DNA from: Kalmusia sp. IMI 367209
Lineage: Eukaryota > Ascomycota > Dothideomycetes > Pleosporales > Didymosphaeriaceae
DNA: 64,000 nucleotides
NCBI GenBank assembly: GCA_027946365.1
Contig: JAPEUQ010000012.1
Span: 558,001 to 622,000, forward strand
Reading direction: 5' to 3'
Shown: positions 33,235 to 44,387 of the stretch, one piece after another
How the letters are laid out: every line of letters begins with the position of its first letter
Numbering within the stretch: the stretch's first letter is position 1
Notes under the pieces: model-generated
What the model saw: the letters and a program-made list of their open reading frames with translations, nothing else
Told to the model about the DNA's origin: nothing
Databases searched by the model: none
Made by a program: the position numbers and the translations under genes

Positions 33235-35394
33235 AGTTGATCGATTAGAAAATGCGTCTCAGGAATAAATCGTTGGGAGAATCTCAGCTCCTGTTATAAG
33301 TGGGGGACAGCATGATGTAGTATAGATGATTGCCTGGTGTGGGGGCCGTTATGCTGGTTGGCGCCATGTCTGTGGCGCAGTGGCTCTTCGTGCGACAAGG
33401 GTGGCGGGGTGTAAAGCATGAACGTACAGCCGTGAAAAGGAATTAGATTAGGCTGCAGCTGGAGTTCATCGAATGTCTATATGCTTACAGTTAGCAAGGA
33501 TGATCGCAGAAGATAAGAGTCAATTCTGCAACTTCTTCCGGTTTACTTCCCAGTATCGTAACGGGTTATCATCTTAGACAGGCTCCACTTCAACAAGTCA
33601 CAGACCCTCAAGAGAAACGACCAGGGCATGAGGCGCTGGAGGCTCGAGGGTACAATGCAAGGGAATCCTCAAATCCAAGGCGAATGAATTTTGCAATCTT
33701 CACGGCACTACATATCCGTAGGACCGACTACTTGTTGATGTTCTTTAATATTTGAGGATACTCATAGTGACGAAGTGCGTAGAACGGACCTTAGATTTGT
33801 CGGTTCCTAAAGCTCTAAGTCAATAAGAAGACAGCTGAATGGGTCAAGGGACCGTGCGATGGATATGCTGGTTGAATTGGACACCGACAGCCATGCAGTC
33901 AATGATTGCGGTCTTTGTGTGTATAACTGGGCATCTGTAGAGAGTAAAGCTTTCTCACTACTTGTAAGGAAAGAGATTCACTAACGAGCTATGCCTATTG
34001 AGCATAAGCTCAATCATGACGGTAAATTCCTGTTGCTTGGACAGTAAACATATCAGGAATACGTGTAATTTTGTCAAGAAACACTCCCCTCATGTTGAAG
34101 ATGTTGTTTTCATCGGACTCGATCCTAAAGACTATCCTGAACTATGGTTGGGCTCTGCTAATCAAGGTAGGCGGGAAATATGTTGAATTGTACGCATCAT
34201 GTCTACTGTAGTTGTATAAAATACCTTAGACTCTTCTCCTGACATGGTTACGTCACCGGTCATTCCTCATTTGTTCATTCGTCACTCTATTAGCTATATT
34301 CATAGCCATATATTTGATTATTTCGTTGAAACTTATCCAGCTTTATTCGTTGTCATCCACTCGTTACCCACCCTCTATTGATTCCATTTCATATTCCCAA
34401 CGAGTCCACTTCTTATTCTAGCAAACGATGCATCACTAAGATGAGTATATAATGTACTCAGAGACCTCATATTGACAATGTGAAATATGTTTGTCAAGCG
34501 GCGTGTACTTCTTTGAGACACGGGATAACAACGGCGCACAAACGTAACATCTATTCGCAGCAGCGCTGGGAAGTGAAGTAATATATTGGTGATATTTATC
34601 CGTGAGGGAATCTTTTTTGGCTGGAAATTCATGTTCTTGTTCGAAAAATCGCATACAGACATGGCAGATCTTTTTGGATTTGAGTATGGAGGTTTAAAAG
34701 CCGCCGAGCTTGTCCAGAGACAGAGGAAAAGCGATATCATGAGGAAAGAGTGATGGAAAGACTCTGTATTGACTATACCGAGCTCTTACTGCTATCGAGT
34801 AGGAGGTGGGCGTTATGCGAGAGTGAGGCTCAGTGACGACCTTGACAGTCGCTCATTCACATGGGTCAGCAGTCTGGCAGAGCTGTCCTGCGTTGGCGAA
34901 GGTACTTATCTCCCGCGCAAAATGCGTAACGCAGTCTTAGTAATGCTATAATGCTCTCTGGCTTCGATTAAGATACTTGAGGTGCTGCAATAGCGATGTG
35001 GTGGCCTTCTAGCGTAGAGCACTAATTTTCGCTTGAAAGAAGACCCTTCGCGGATTGGAGAAGAAGACTTCAGCGCAAACTAATTCTTAGTGAGCAGCAT
35101 TATAGCACTAATTGAACGGTCTTAGAATCTAGCTTAATTTAAGTAGGAATATTTTTGGGACGTGTAGAGAAATTCTTTCGTTCTATATCCAAAGTACCTA
35201 TAATCTGTTCTGTCACGGGTAAATGAACGCAAGGTATCGAGGCGTGTGCACATTCGAACGCCTCTTCGATCGCGACCAAACGCGCGAAAAATATGGGAAT
35301 ATATCCCTCCTTACAACCTAAACGCCTGGAATGCCCTTTCACCCGTTTGCTTCTCTTCGAAATATGTACACCATGTCAGGGCGCGTGGCCCCAC
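33235..35394. other. Gene-free, A/T-rich stretch
   Basis: About 2.2 kb upstream of the HET gene and downstream of the methyltransferase-like gene. All frames are short. One (33998-34186, +) reads FVKKHSPHVEDVVFIGLDPK and looks faintly protein-like but has no start context, partner exon or recognised family. Nothing else recognised. Confidence 0.45.
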
Positions 35395-36489
35395 TTACTC
35401 CTGCCAAAGCACGCTGTTCGCATCATGCGCATTCACCAAAACATACTCCGTGCACCTCGGATCCGTCTTGTGATCCGGAATCGTCATCGCCATGAGATTA
35501 ACTTCCATCCACGTCGGCCGCATGCCCATGGACTCCAGGCGCTCCCACCACGTCCTGAACCTCTTGAAATCGATGCCCTTCTGATCATCCCCGACGTGGA
35601 TTTCAATCATGATCTGGCCGATCGGTAGCACCGCCTCGCCGGTGCCCCTCCACGCCGATGTGAAGAAGTCCATCACCGAGTCGAAAGAGATGTACTCTGA
35701 GCCCTCGACGTCGATCTTCAGGATATCCATGTAGGTGTGGTTGTTCTGCGCCATGAGCGTCTGCAGCGTGTAGAACGGCGGGGATTTGGCAGGCTCATCG
35801 GTCTTCCCGATGCCGACTTTCTTGAAGAACGTGCGGGATTCGTACGTGGACGCGATTTGCTTGCCCCACGCGTTGACGCTGAAGTCGTAGCCCCAGATTC
35901 GTGCGCTAGGGATGCGTTCGAGCATTTCGGCTTCGAATGACGACTCGCCATTGATGCCGAAGCTGTAGATTACGACGCCGTCTTGGCCGTCGGTTGGGAC
36001 GCCCTTGCCCGCCCATGATGGAGGTACGGGGATCGATTCATAGACGCTCATGCCGCACACCCATTTTCCCCCGTCGCCCAGTCTACCGACGCGCTGGACG
36101 TCGTGCGGACATGTCCATGTCGGTGGAAAGAAGTCCCAGAGGGTATATGGGTATTTTCCGAAGGCGGAGAGGGATTGGGCGGGGAAGAGCGGGATTTGAG
36201 GATTGGAGGGATGGGCATCTGCCATTCGTCCGCGCAGCTGGACACTCCTTTGCCATGCGTTTTCTGAGAGCGCCATGCGCTCTTTCAGGCCGGCGAATCT
36301 CCGGCCTGGGGCTCGTTGTGGGAGAGGAAAGCCTGGAATAAATGATTGTTGTTCTCCATTATTGTGGAGGACTGCTATGAAGAAAATGAGGACGATGATG
36401 GTAGCGACAGCACGACCTGGCGACATGTTAGGTGTTGTTGAGTAAAGAGGTGAATGGATTGTACCTTGAGGAGAACGAAGGAAAGTCAT
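35395..36489 (-). CDS. Type II membrane methyltransferase-like protein
   Basis: A single exon encodes 364 residues. One membrane helix near the N-terminus (about 26-42, AVATIIVLIFFIAVL) with a short cytosolic tail predicts a type II protein with its catalytic part in the Golgi/ER lumen. After a stem come WDFFPPTWTCPHDVQRVGR, GDGGKWVCG (138-146), YSFGINGESSFE (175-186), WGYDFS (199-204) and DILKIDVEGSEY (255-266). These are the hallmarks of the methyltransferase-22/24-like family found in fungi and animals (METTL24 type). The S-adenosylmethionine-binding Gly-rich loop is modified (SFGINGE), and no member I know has a proven reaction. A later Met (23rd codon, MSPGRA) is an alternative start that still precedes the helix. 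Confidence 0.85.
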   Translation of the reverse strand: MTFLRSPQGTIHSPLYSTTPNMSPGRAVATIIVLIFFIAVLHNNGEQQSFIPGFPLPQRAPGRRFAGLKERMALSENAWQRSVQLRGRMADAHPSNPQIPLFPAQSLSAFGKYPYTLWDFFPPTWTCPHDVQRVGRLGDGGKWVCGMSVYESIPVPPSWAGKGVPTDGQDGVVIYSFGINGESSFEAEMLERIPSARIWGYDFSVNAWGKQIASTYESRTFFKKVGIGKTDEPAKSPPFYTLQTLMAQNNHTYMDILKIDVEGSEYISFDSVMDFFTSAWRGTGEAVLPIGQIMIEIHVGDDQKGIDFKRFRTWWERLESMGMRPTWMEVNLMAMTIPDHKTDPRCTEYVLVNAHDANSVLWQE

Positions 36490-37272
36490 GTTGAAATATG
36501 ATGCAATGGAAGCAGTGCAACGCTGAGTTTGCGACTTAATGAACGACAGAAAACCCGCTCAATGCGCAAAGGTGAAGCAGAGCAACGGGATGTGGAACAC
36601 TGAGCTTCAGACGATTAACCGAACTACGGCCTTGGTAAAGAGCAGCTGAGGAGATACAATAAACGTATCGACCTCAGATAAAGGATGCGGATCCCTCTCA
36701 GACGGCATCACTATAAGCAGGTACAACCGTGTGATCCCCTGATATCTGCATAAGACTGGGCCCTGAGTAAAGCTCCACAGCAAGGGATAGACGCAAACCG
36801 ACGGCCAATGTCCGCCAAGGCAAGGCAAAGGCTGGTATCAGCCTGGGTCTTCACGGTTCTTCCGTTGGCAGCGGCAGCGCGGGCAATCGAAGCAGCTGAA
36901 ACCATGGTCCACTCATTCGATGCAAACGGGGCGCAGCCCCGAGGAATGTGGCCGCTGAGAGCCGCTGCTTCAGGCAACGGAATACCCCACAACGACCTTT
37001 ATCGGTTCCACAGTTTGTTAAGGCGAGAAAGCCACCTGTGCTTAGCGCCAGGGATGATTTCCCGATGGACATGTAGATCAGTTTCATAATTGGTCTTGTA
37101 AGCCGCGTGTTTACGGCGCCGCCTAGGCTTATGCCCGATGCGGCGCGTTTGGCGGCTGGACACCAAGTCTCGCTTAATCTGCCAACGTCCCAATCGAACA
37201 AGATATTCACATGAATTTATGAGGAGCTATCAAAGCTATTTATCTGGGCAGATTGGAAACAAGGAAAATGGC
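36490..37272. other. Spacer between methyltransferase-like and MFSD5-like genes
   Basis: It contains the promoter of the leftward methyltransferase-like gene and the 3' end of the MFSD5-like gene. Overlapping short frames on both strands (36707-37210) are mutual shadows. No gene recognised. Confidence 0.5.
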
Positions 37273-38935
37273 TCAAGCCAAAACTCGGTAAACAACCAAG
37301 GCTGCAGCTAGCAGCAAGCCGCTGCAGAGTGTGAAGACCATGTTGCGGTGATGCTCTCCTAGTCTAAGTGTTAGCGGCTGCGGCATTTGTGTAACCCGCG
37401 AGTAGCAGAGCGTGGAGTAATGGAACCATACCTTCTTGCGTCATGCTGAGAGCCAGAACAACAAAGGCATTGAGCGGTACCCTCAAAATAGTGTAGACGC
37501 TTGCGCGCATGCCGTCTTCGATCAGTTTGCTCTTTAGCGAGCCCATCGACGGGTAATACATTCCGCAGCACACCTCAAAAATGCAGAAGCACCAGAGAAC
37601 AATGTTCTCTTCGCGGATGTGTGCAGGGAGGAAGAAGCAGATGGACGCGGCTGCTAGGGTGTATATGAGGATTTGCTTAGCCGGTAGTGAGGATGTGGAG
37701 GCTGAAAGATTGTTGTAGAGCATAGAGCCGAACATCATGCAGCACATGAGAATGGCGAAGATCAGCCCGAACGGCAAATCTTGCGCGTGGATCAGTAAAC
37801 TGTGAGGAGTATTTAAGTACATGGGAATCTTACCGGTTGTCGATCCCGAGAGCTCGTGACAGAGCTTCAGTGCCGGGAATTTGAAGAAAATGAACAAGAA
37901 CAGTGAGCCCTCAAAGAAGCAAGACGTGAGCGCCAATGTCAAAATGTTCTTGTCTATGATCAAATTGTTAGCGACGCTTCGTGACTAAAATTTGGGCAAC
38001 GTACCTCCAAAAATGAGCTTGACGGCCGACTTTGCAGGCACAGGCTCTTCCTTGGCGTCTTCCACGAGCAGGCTTGTCGTCTCCGCCGTGCTTCCCCTTC
38101 GAGCACCATAGTTCTCCGACTGCATACATTAGCCTGAATTTTCAATTCGTAACGAAGCGTATACGAACCCAAGTCTTCGAGATTACGACAAATGCAATCG
38201 ACATGCAAGCCAAGGAGGCCATGAAGGGTGCTTTTGCAGTGCCGGCGTGATCAACCAACCACCCCGCCACAATACCAGCAACGATTGCGACAAAGCTGTT
38301 CAGGGTCGTCATCATGCTGAAGATGCCTGCCAGAGATGATCCCTCGTCATCGTCTACCATCAACTTGTTGAACTCGGCGACCAGCCAGCTCTCGAACACA
38401 CTGTACAGTAGTGTCCCGGAGATGCCACCGAGAATGCGACCTAGGAAGAGGATGCTGATTTGATCGGTCAAAAGCGTGAGGCAGGACCATGAATAGATAA
38501 CACAGTAAGCAAGACACGCTGCCTTGCGGCCAAAGCGGTCTGCAAAGGTACCGGCAAAGGAGGCAGAGATGCCGCCTGAGAGGAAGCCGACCATGAAGAG
38601 TAGAGCTACCATGCTTTCTGCGAGACCCTTCTCATCTAGCTTTTAATCAGCGACTGAATGCAAAAATGCTATTGTGGGAATCTACCTTTGTAGATGGGAT
38701 AAATGTACGGTCCTTGGAGCCAGTCCGCGCCGTTGACCAGCAAGAAGACTGGCAGGAATTTCCATTTTAGTCGGCGTATCCTCTCCGTATCATCATCTTC
38801 TCTTCCTCGATGCTCGACCTTTTCGGAACTCGTCGGCGTTTCTGTGAATGTCCCTGTCTTCGCGCGGTAAGAGCGGATCAATACTACACTGTTCAACAGT
38901 AGTAGCCCTGCAAAAGTGCTCCGGTAGAGATCCAT
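37273..38935 (-). CDS. MFSD5-like (molybdate-anion-transporter type) MFS protein
   Basis: Six exons (38686-38935, 38169-38635, 38005-38119, 37834-37953, 37432-37779, 37273-37358) encode 461 residues. The first helix is LYRSTFAGLLLLNSVVLI. After an acidic loop come LKWKFLPVFLLVNGADWLQGPYIYPIYKDEKGL, VALLFMVGFLSGGISASFAG followed by the MFS motif A equivalent TFADRFGRKAACLAYC, RILGGISGTLLYSVFESWL, and DLPFGLIFAILMCCMMFGSM. These match the MFS_5 family (human MFSD5, Chlamydomonas MOT2), proposed to take up molybdate. The last exon is easy to miss: splicing from MTQEG to EHHRNMVFTLCSG restores the family's terminal helix (LLLAAALVVYRVLA); without it the frame would end in a spurious tail (NAAAANT). 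Introns are 49-73 bp. Confidence 0.9.
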
Positions 38936-41900
38936 GGTGTAGTTGAATCACCAAGTATGAAAACGAGAGAAAATGGTGTGGAAGTGTAGTCTCCAGGACG
39001 CCGGATCAGGTACTGGTGGAAGGACATCTTGAAGGCCGTTCGCAGCCAACGCACGGTCGGTCGCAGCCCGCAGATCCCGCTTCCCTGCCGCCCCCGTCAT
39101 GGCGTCAAGGCCCATCTTTCAGGAGGCGGCGCAATCGTCCGACCGGGATGGAGCTTGGTGAACGTGCGTGCGCTGTGGAAGAGTGGGGAGCCAACCCCGG
39201 AGACGGGAACGGTTGGAAGGCGTAGCCGAGCGCCACTTTAGCGGGCCCCGGGACTTCACACGTCTCACCACGTCGATGTTTGGGACGGCTTTTCTAATGA
39301 ACATTGGATAAGGCTTCGATGCAAGGGACTATCGAGAAGCTCCCCTTCGTGTTCGTGACACCGCTTATAGACGGAGACGAGTCGGGCGGTGGCTGCAGCG
39401 TCGGGTAAGAGCCGAGTTCGCCTTCGGCACTGTACGGTAAGACACGCGTTCACGTATCCACCGTTGATATTTAATTCGAAGCAAAGAGTAGTGATTCGCA
39501 TACTGCTATATTGGGACCGTTACCGAAGACCCACCCGGCGATATCGATGTTCGGGATCTGAAACAGGCTCTGACAGGTCACATGATATGACATCACCTGA
39601 TTCATGCCCCCGGTGCCCCCACGCCTCAATCCATTACTGGAACGAGGCGAGCGACTTTGTCTTGAGCGGCTGAAATCATGCCAACACATCAAAATTACTC
39701 TCGCTTGGCGAGTTGCAGCCGTCCAGGGACAATGACACTTTTCAATTTCCATACGCAGGCAGTCTCCTTGTCGCTCAGGAATTAAACCTAGTATTTCGTC
39801 GTTTTGTTCTGTAGCCCACCTGACCGCCACGTATAATTGTGGGGCGGACGTACATGCATCGCGCAGTGCTTTTTATCCAGTTGAGTAGGTCATATTGGCG
39901 GCTGAATCATTGACCAGACACGTTTTAACGGACAAGATCATACAGTCGAAAGTCGTGGATTGGAAGGGTTCAAAGGCTCTCCACTTGTTTGTCTTGAAGC
40001 ACATAGTCTCACTTCATTCCGTCAAATCTGTCAATACTGTAGATGTGACCAAATTTACGACCTCATAGGCTCGAAAACGACTCTACTACTAACTCATATT
40101 GCAAATACGGATAAAAGGCAAGATCGAAAACTCAGTTCGAGCACCATCGCGATCGTGGACAGAGAACGATCTAACGCTCATATTGAAGTGGGGAACGAGC
40201 TTATTTGACCCTCAGCATATATATGTAAGTCGTCTCAGAGGTATATCATGTCGTTGAGCTCTATAACTCAACAGCGTTATCAGTTGTGGCAGCTTCGTGC
40301 GTAGGATGGCAGCTGTGTTAACTCTCTCACTCGAGGTACAGCCATCAGGCAAGTCACGTCCTTGTTTGGGTGCTGGTCAACATCTGAGTCCGAGCGGAAG
40401 ATAAAACTATCAAATATGCTTACGAAGAGCTCCCCAAAGAGTTCCTAGGAGATCCGATCCTCAGTCATCGAAGCTGCTTCATACCGAGGAACAAGATCAT
40501 CAGCAAGGACGTAGAATCATATCTCGATAAGCAGTGGTCGTCGTTGGCTCTATCAAGGTAGCTTGAGCTACGATACGCTTTCTGTGGGGCAGAACCGCGG
40601 GGTGTCAACACTGCATATGCAGTGGAAGTTTTTTCCATTGTGTAGATCTCACGTTCTTGAAAATGAAGAATTGCAAGTCTACACATATACTGTCGCATAC
40701 TCCTCATCTATAAGGTACACGCGAGGACCATGGTCAGACTGTGTTCCTCCATATTTGTTAGAAGGTAGCATGAAAAACATGCTAGGACTAGTAAAGATAA
40801 TTTTAGTTCAAAAACTGTACTAGATGAAAATAATCAGACGGTGAATGACGACATGATTGTCCTAAATGAGGCGTAGACCCGTACATTCAATTGTTCACGC
40901 ATCTAGATTTTCATCGTCCTAATGCCGTTACACATCTCTTGTTAATCTGCGCGAAGAGCATAACGGAAACTTGGCTCGAATAATTAATCTAGAATCCTCA
41001 TCATTAATGGACCAAACAGACTAGTGTCAGTCAACCTACTCGGACGTCTTCCAAAGGCCAGCGCGTGCTAAAAGAGTACAGTCCGCACCTCTATTTGATC
41101 TTCGGCCTACCCACTTCTTCAGATGTTTTCACTCGCCTTTTCCTCGATATTCACTAGCTTCTGACTAGTTAAATCTCAAACCAAGAAGGCCCCATGTACT
41201 TCGAGCGGACCGCAATGCTGCTTCTGATTTGGAAACAAGCTTGGCTTGGAACGACGCCAACTTCAAGGTTGATGCCTTCAGACCGTTCGAAACTAGAAAT
41301 GCTAGAAGCGATAGAAAGTATTGATCATATATTGAGTACTATATCATGATTGGAGGCAGGTGTTCGAATTTAAAATTGAGCTGTGTGTTGAACATAGAGA
41401 GTGGACTTCCGCTCACATTGCCTGATACACCCGCAATTTAGTACCTCATTGCTTGCACTCAACAAGATATTCGACTAGACTGCACTACCAAAAGCCCGAT
41501 ATCAGTATTTGTAGGTAACATTACAAATAACAAAGAGGAAAGCGAGCCGTAAGGGCCTCTGTTAGTTGACCCTTCAGATATTATTGCTCATCAAGCGAAC
41601 AACATACTCACGTATTAAAAATCTGTTTATTCCTCTATGGAACTGTTTGCTTGATATTTGCGACGATAATGGGGCTGTTGTTTTTGATTGATGGTTGATG
41701 TTTACTTCTTGTAGTCAAAGTAGAAACATCAGCTTCTAAGCAAAAATATTGCTTGAGGCGAATCTAATGTGGCTTAGTGAACATATTCTACAGACAAACC
41801 TCAGGCATACTGAACTGATCCGAAACATGTGTCCGTTATATATTACCAGGCTTTTGCTGGGTTCGACATGAATATGAAAGCAATAATATTACAAATAAAT

Positions 41901-42427
41901 TCTCATCAATGATTATATGCACATATTGAAGTTCGTATTGTTAGTGATGTCAATGACACTGCCTCTATAATGTTGATCTCGAGAATCCTCTCCTATTCGC
42001 CTTGAAGCATCTTAGAAGCTGATCCTGTTACTTCAGCGTACCGTCACACGCTACAAAGGCTACCAATCTTTCGTTCTTCTCGTAAGTGTAAGACATACGA
42101 TATGGAAATTGTATACTATACATTTCAGGCATTGATACCGCAGGCTCAACAGAACGAGGAACAGGCGCGTGTAGTGCCCATGCCAAGGCATAAAGTAGAC
42201 GTACTTGAAAACAACGCCGACAGCTTGATATCCTAAGGTCTTTGTATTATATCATCTTTGGAGCAACGGAAAAAGCTCTAATAACAAGATTAGGACTTGC
42301 CCAGAATCCGTGGTGCCGCACGTGACCTAGTAACGCCCTGGAGAACCTCATCGTTTCAACTTGATGGTGTAGTGGGAACGAGAAATATAACCCAATCAAT
42401 TCAATTTATATACTAGAATTATAGCGA
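38936..42427. other. Longest gene-free stretch (3.5 kb), mostly A/T-rich
   Basis: The first 500 bases (to about 39450) are G/C-rich and should hold the MFSD5-like promoter. From about 39900 the DNA is A/T-rich with frequent stops in all frames. The only protein-like frame is the fragment at 40388-40561. The composition resembles repeat remnants mutated by RIP, but I found no terminal repeats and no readable transposase or reverse transcriptase. No RNA gene recognised. Confidence 0.45.
40388..40561 (+). other. Isolated protein-like reading-frame fragment
   Basis: A 57-codon open frame without an ATG reads IKYAYEELPKEFLGDP, LSHRSCFIPRNKIISKDVES, then YLDKQWSSLALSR and a stop. The order of charged, aromatic and Pro residues looks like a real soluble protein and unlike the surrounding A/T-rich DNA. 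It could be one exon of an undetected gene (a GTAGCT follows at the end) or a relic of a decayed gene. I do not recognise the family. Confidence 0.25.
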
Positions 42428-43596
42428 TCAAACGAACTTCTCGTGACCATCCCAAAGACTGACAAGCAGTGACCTCTTGCCCTTCCATGGGGACCTAGCA
42501 TGCTGCACGGTAAAGTTATCAATAAGCGCCACATCACCTTCTTCCCAAGGGACCAAAAATCCAATTTCATCCGAAAGCTGCAACAACCGCTCTAGATATT
42601 CGGTTGGGATTGGCGACCCGTTTCCGTATGTGGTTGGCAGATGGTACTTCTCATCGTCACCCTTATACGGAGCCTCTAATGCATGATTATCTCTCGCTCT
42701 ACCATACACCCCAGCCAGGCCATTAAAGAAGGTGCGTTTCCCCGTTGACTCGATGCGCCTGATCGCCGGGAGGCGTTGCAAAACATGTAGCGCCCCGTTT
42801 GGCTGCCATTCACTATCCGCCTGCAGGGTTTCCTTCAATACTTTTTCAACTTTCGAGCGTTGCACATCAATTGAGTCACCATCTTGGATATCGAAACCGT
42901 ATGAATCTTTCCAGTTCCATCCGATATGTAGTGCTTCTGGATCGTCCTTCGCAGGAAAGTACTGTCGCCCTATAACACCTTTCTCTTCAAGGTCCTCAAC
43001 GAATGACGGCAGTTCCTCCTTCAGCCTGTCGTAGAGCTCCAGCGATGAGAGAAGTGGCGTTTGCCCTCCGGACTCCGGCACAATCTGCGAGTAGAAGAAT
43101 AACACTCCGGGAAAGTGTGCGCTTCTTCCGTACTCAGAGTGGTAGTAGAACTTGACATCGGGCGGCTCTTCGTTCGCTGTTTTGATATCTGCTGCTACGG
43201 TGGAACGCTTTCCAGCTAGACCGACCTCACGATGGGGATTCGAAAAGTTAAACTCTCGTACGAATTTCTGGAAGTCGTCTGCATTTTTGATGGGAAACCC
43301 GCGGAAAAGTACAGTTCCATCTACGTACAAATCAGCTTTTACGAATTTATCAGCCATCAAAGCTACCCACGTCTCCTCAGAAGTTCCTTCAATGTGTTGG
43401 ACTGCTCTTGGATGAGTGCCAGCGCAGTATCCAAGTCTCCTGCGTTACTACCGTCTAGTTGTAACCCGAAAGGAAACTTCTCTCCGTGTACAGAACGTGC
43501 GTTTGGTATGTCGAACGGCGTTAACGTAGGCATAACGCCATTCTTCGAAATGGAACTAGTAGTAGATGCTTCCGCGAATGTGGCTGATGTTGTCAT
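42428..43596 (-). CDS. TauD/TfdA-superfamily (clavaminate-synthase-like) oxygenase
   Basis: Two exons (43371-43596, 42428-43320; 50-bp intron 43321-43370, GTGGGT..TAG) encode 372 residues. The junction makes a His codon and restores LKELLRRHGTVLFRGFPIKN, the conserved block at the start of the fold. Iron ligands are His136-x-Glu138 (FYYHSEYGRS) and His349 (DNFTVQHARSPW), with Arg358 for 2-oxoglutarate. VLFFYSQIVPESGGQTPLL and DVALIDNF are typical of the superfamily. HxE in place of HxD is the pattern of clavaminate synthase and of the plant At3g21360 group, which this resembles in length and order. It lies head-to-head with an MFS permease 791 bp away, suggesting uptake and oxidation of one compound. 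The substrate is unknown; bacterial and yeast relatives often use sulfonates. Confidence 0.9.
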
Positions 43597-44387
43597 TTTG
43601 ACTCAGTTCAAATGCTGCCTTTAGAACCACTCAAGACCCAATCCCCTGGAGATAGTATATATTAAAAATTTGATGCAGTCTAAGACCAGCGACATCGCTG
43701 CAGGGTAGCCGATATCCGATATAGCCATCGCGTTATCCCTCGGGCTATTGCTTCTTGTACGCCACCCATCACGTGCGACCCCACGGCAATGTTACAACCC
43801 CCTATATACAGGGCTAGATCCTACTCATCTGACTCGATTGAACGCGTCCGGGAGAAACATTACCCTAGAACTGAATCATTGTCATCTCTAGCGAGCACGT
43901 AAGATGGCATAGATGCCGAATCTACCGAATGCGAGGTGATACAGGGCTGCCAGGGTTGCAGATATCATTTGAGCTTATGCCATTCACTACGTGGTCAGTC
44001 TTGATCCTGTATGCGATTAGGCTAGTCCCCAAATTCATAGATCGATAACTCATACGTGTTTTGCGATCTTCAATTACTTGAGCGCCTCTAATAGATTTGT
44101 CTGCGTGTTGAGGCCTAGGGTTCGGTGATGGGCAGCACGGAGGAGCACGAGCTCTGCAAGGTAGATGTTGCAATAAGCTACCCGCCACTAATTCTGTAGC
44201 GCTAATGACACAACACACCCTCGAAACCACATCATCAATTAGTTTACGACGGCGGATTGCGATAGTCGGAGAAGGGCGCAAAGGTTACTAGCTTCAGCAT
44301 GCACCCGGGGACACGGTAACTATAAGAAGACATTGTCTACAGGGCTGGAGCATTGCATCTTTGGGATTTCACATCGTTCCTATCGAC
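43597..44387. promoter_or_regulatory. Divergent promoter region of the oxygenase/permease pair
   Basis: These 791 bases lie between the start codons of the leftward oxygenase and the rightward permease. A minus-strand frame (43922-44281, 119 codons) has no family resemblance. No clear regulatory palindrome was identified. The head-to-head layout allows joint control. Confidence 0.5.

Noticed and set aside
43321..43360. Oxygenase start at the ATG near 43357
   Set aside because: This ATG lies inside the 50-bp intron. Splicing to the upstream exon gives the conserved RRHGTVLFRGF block.
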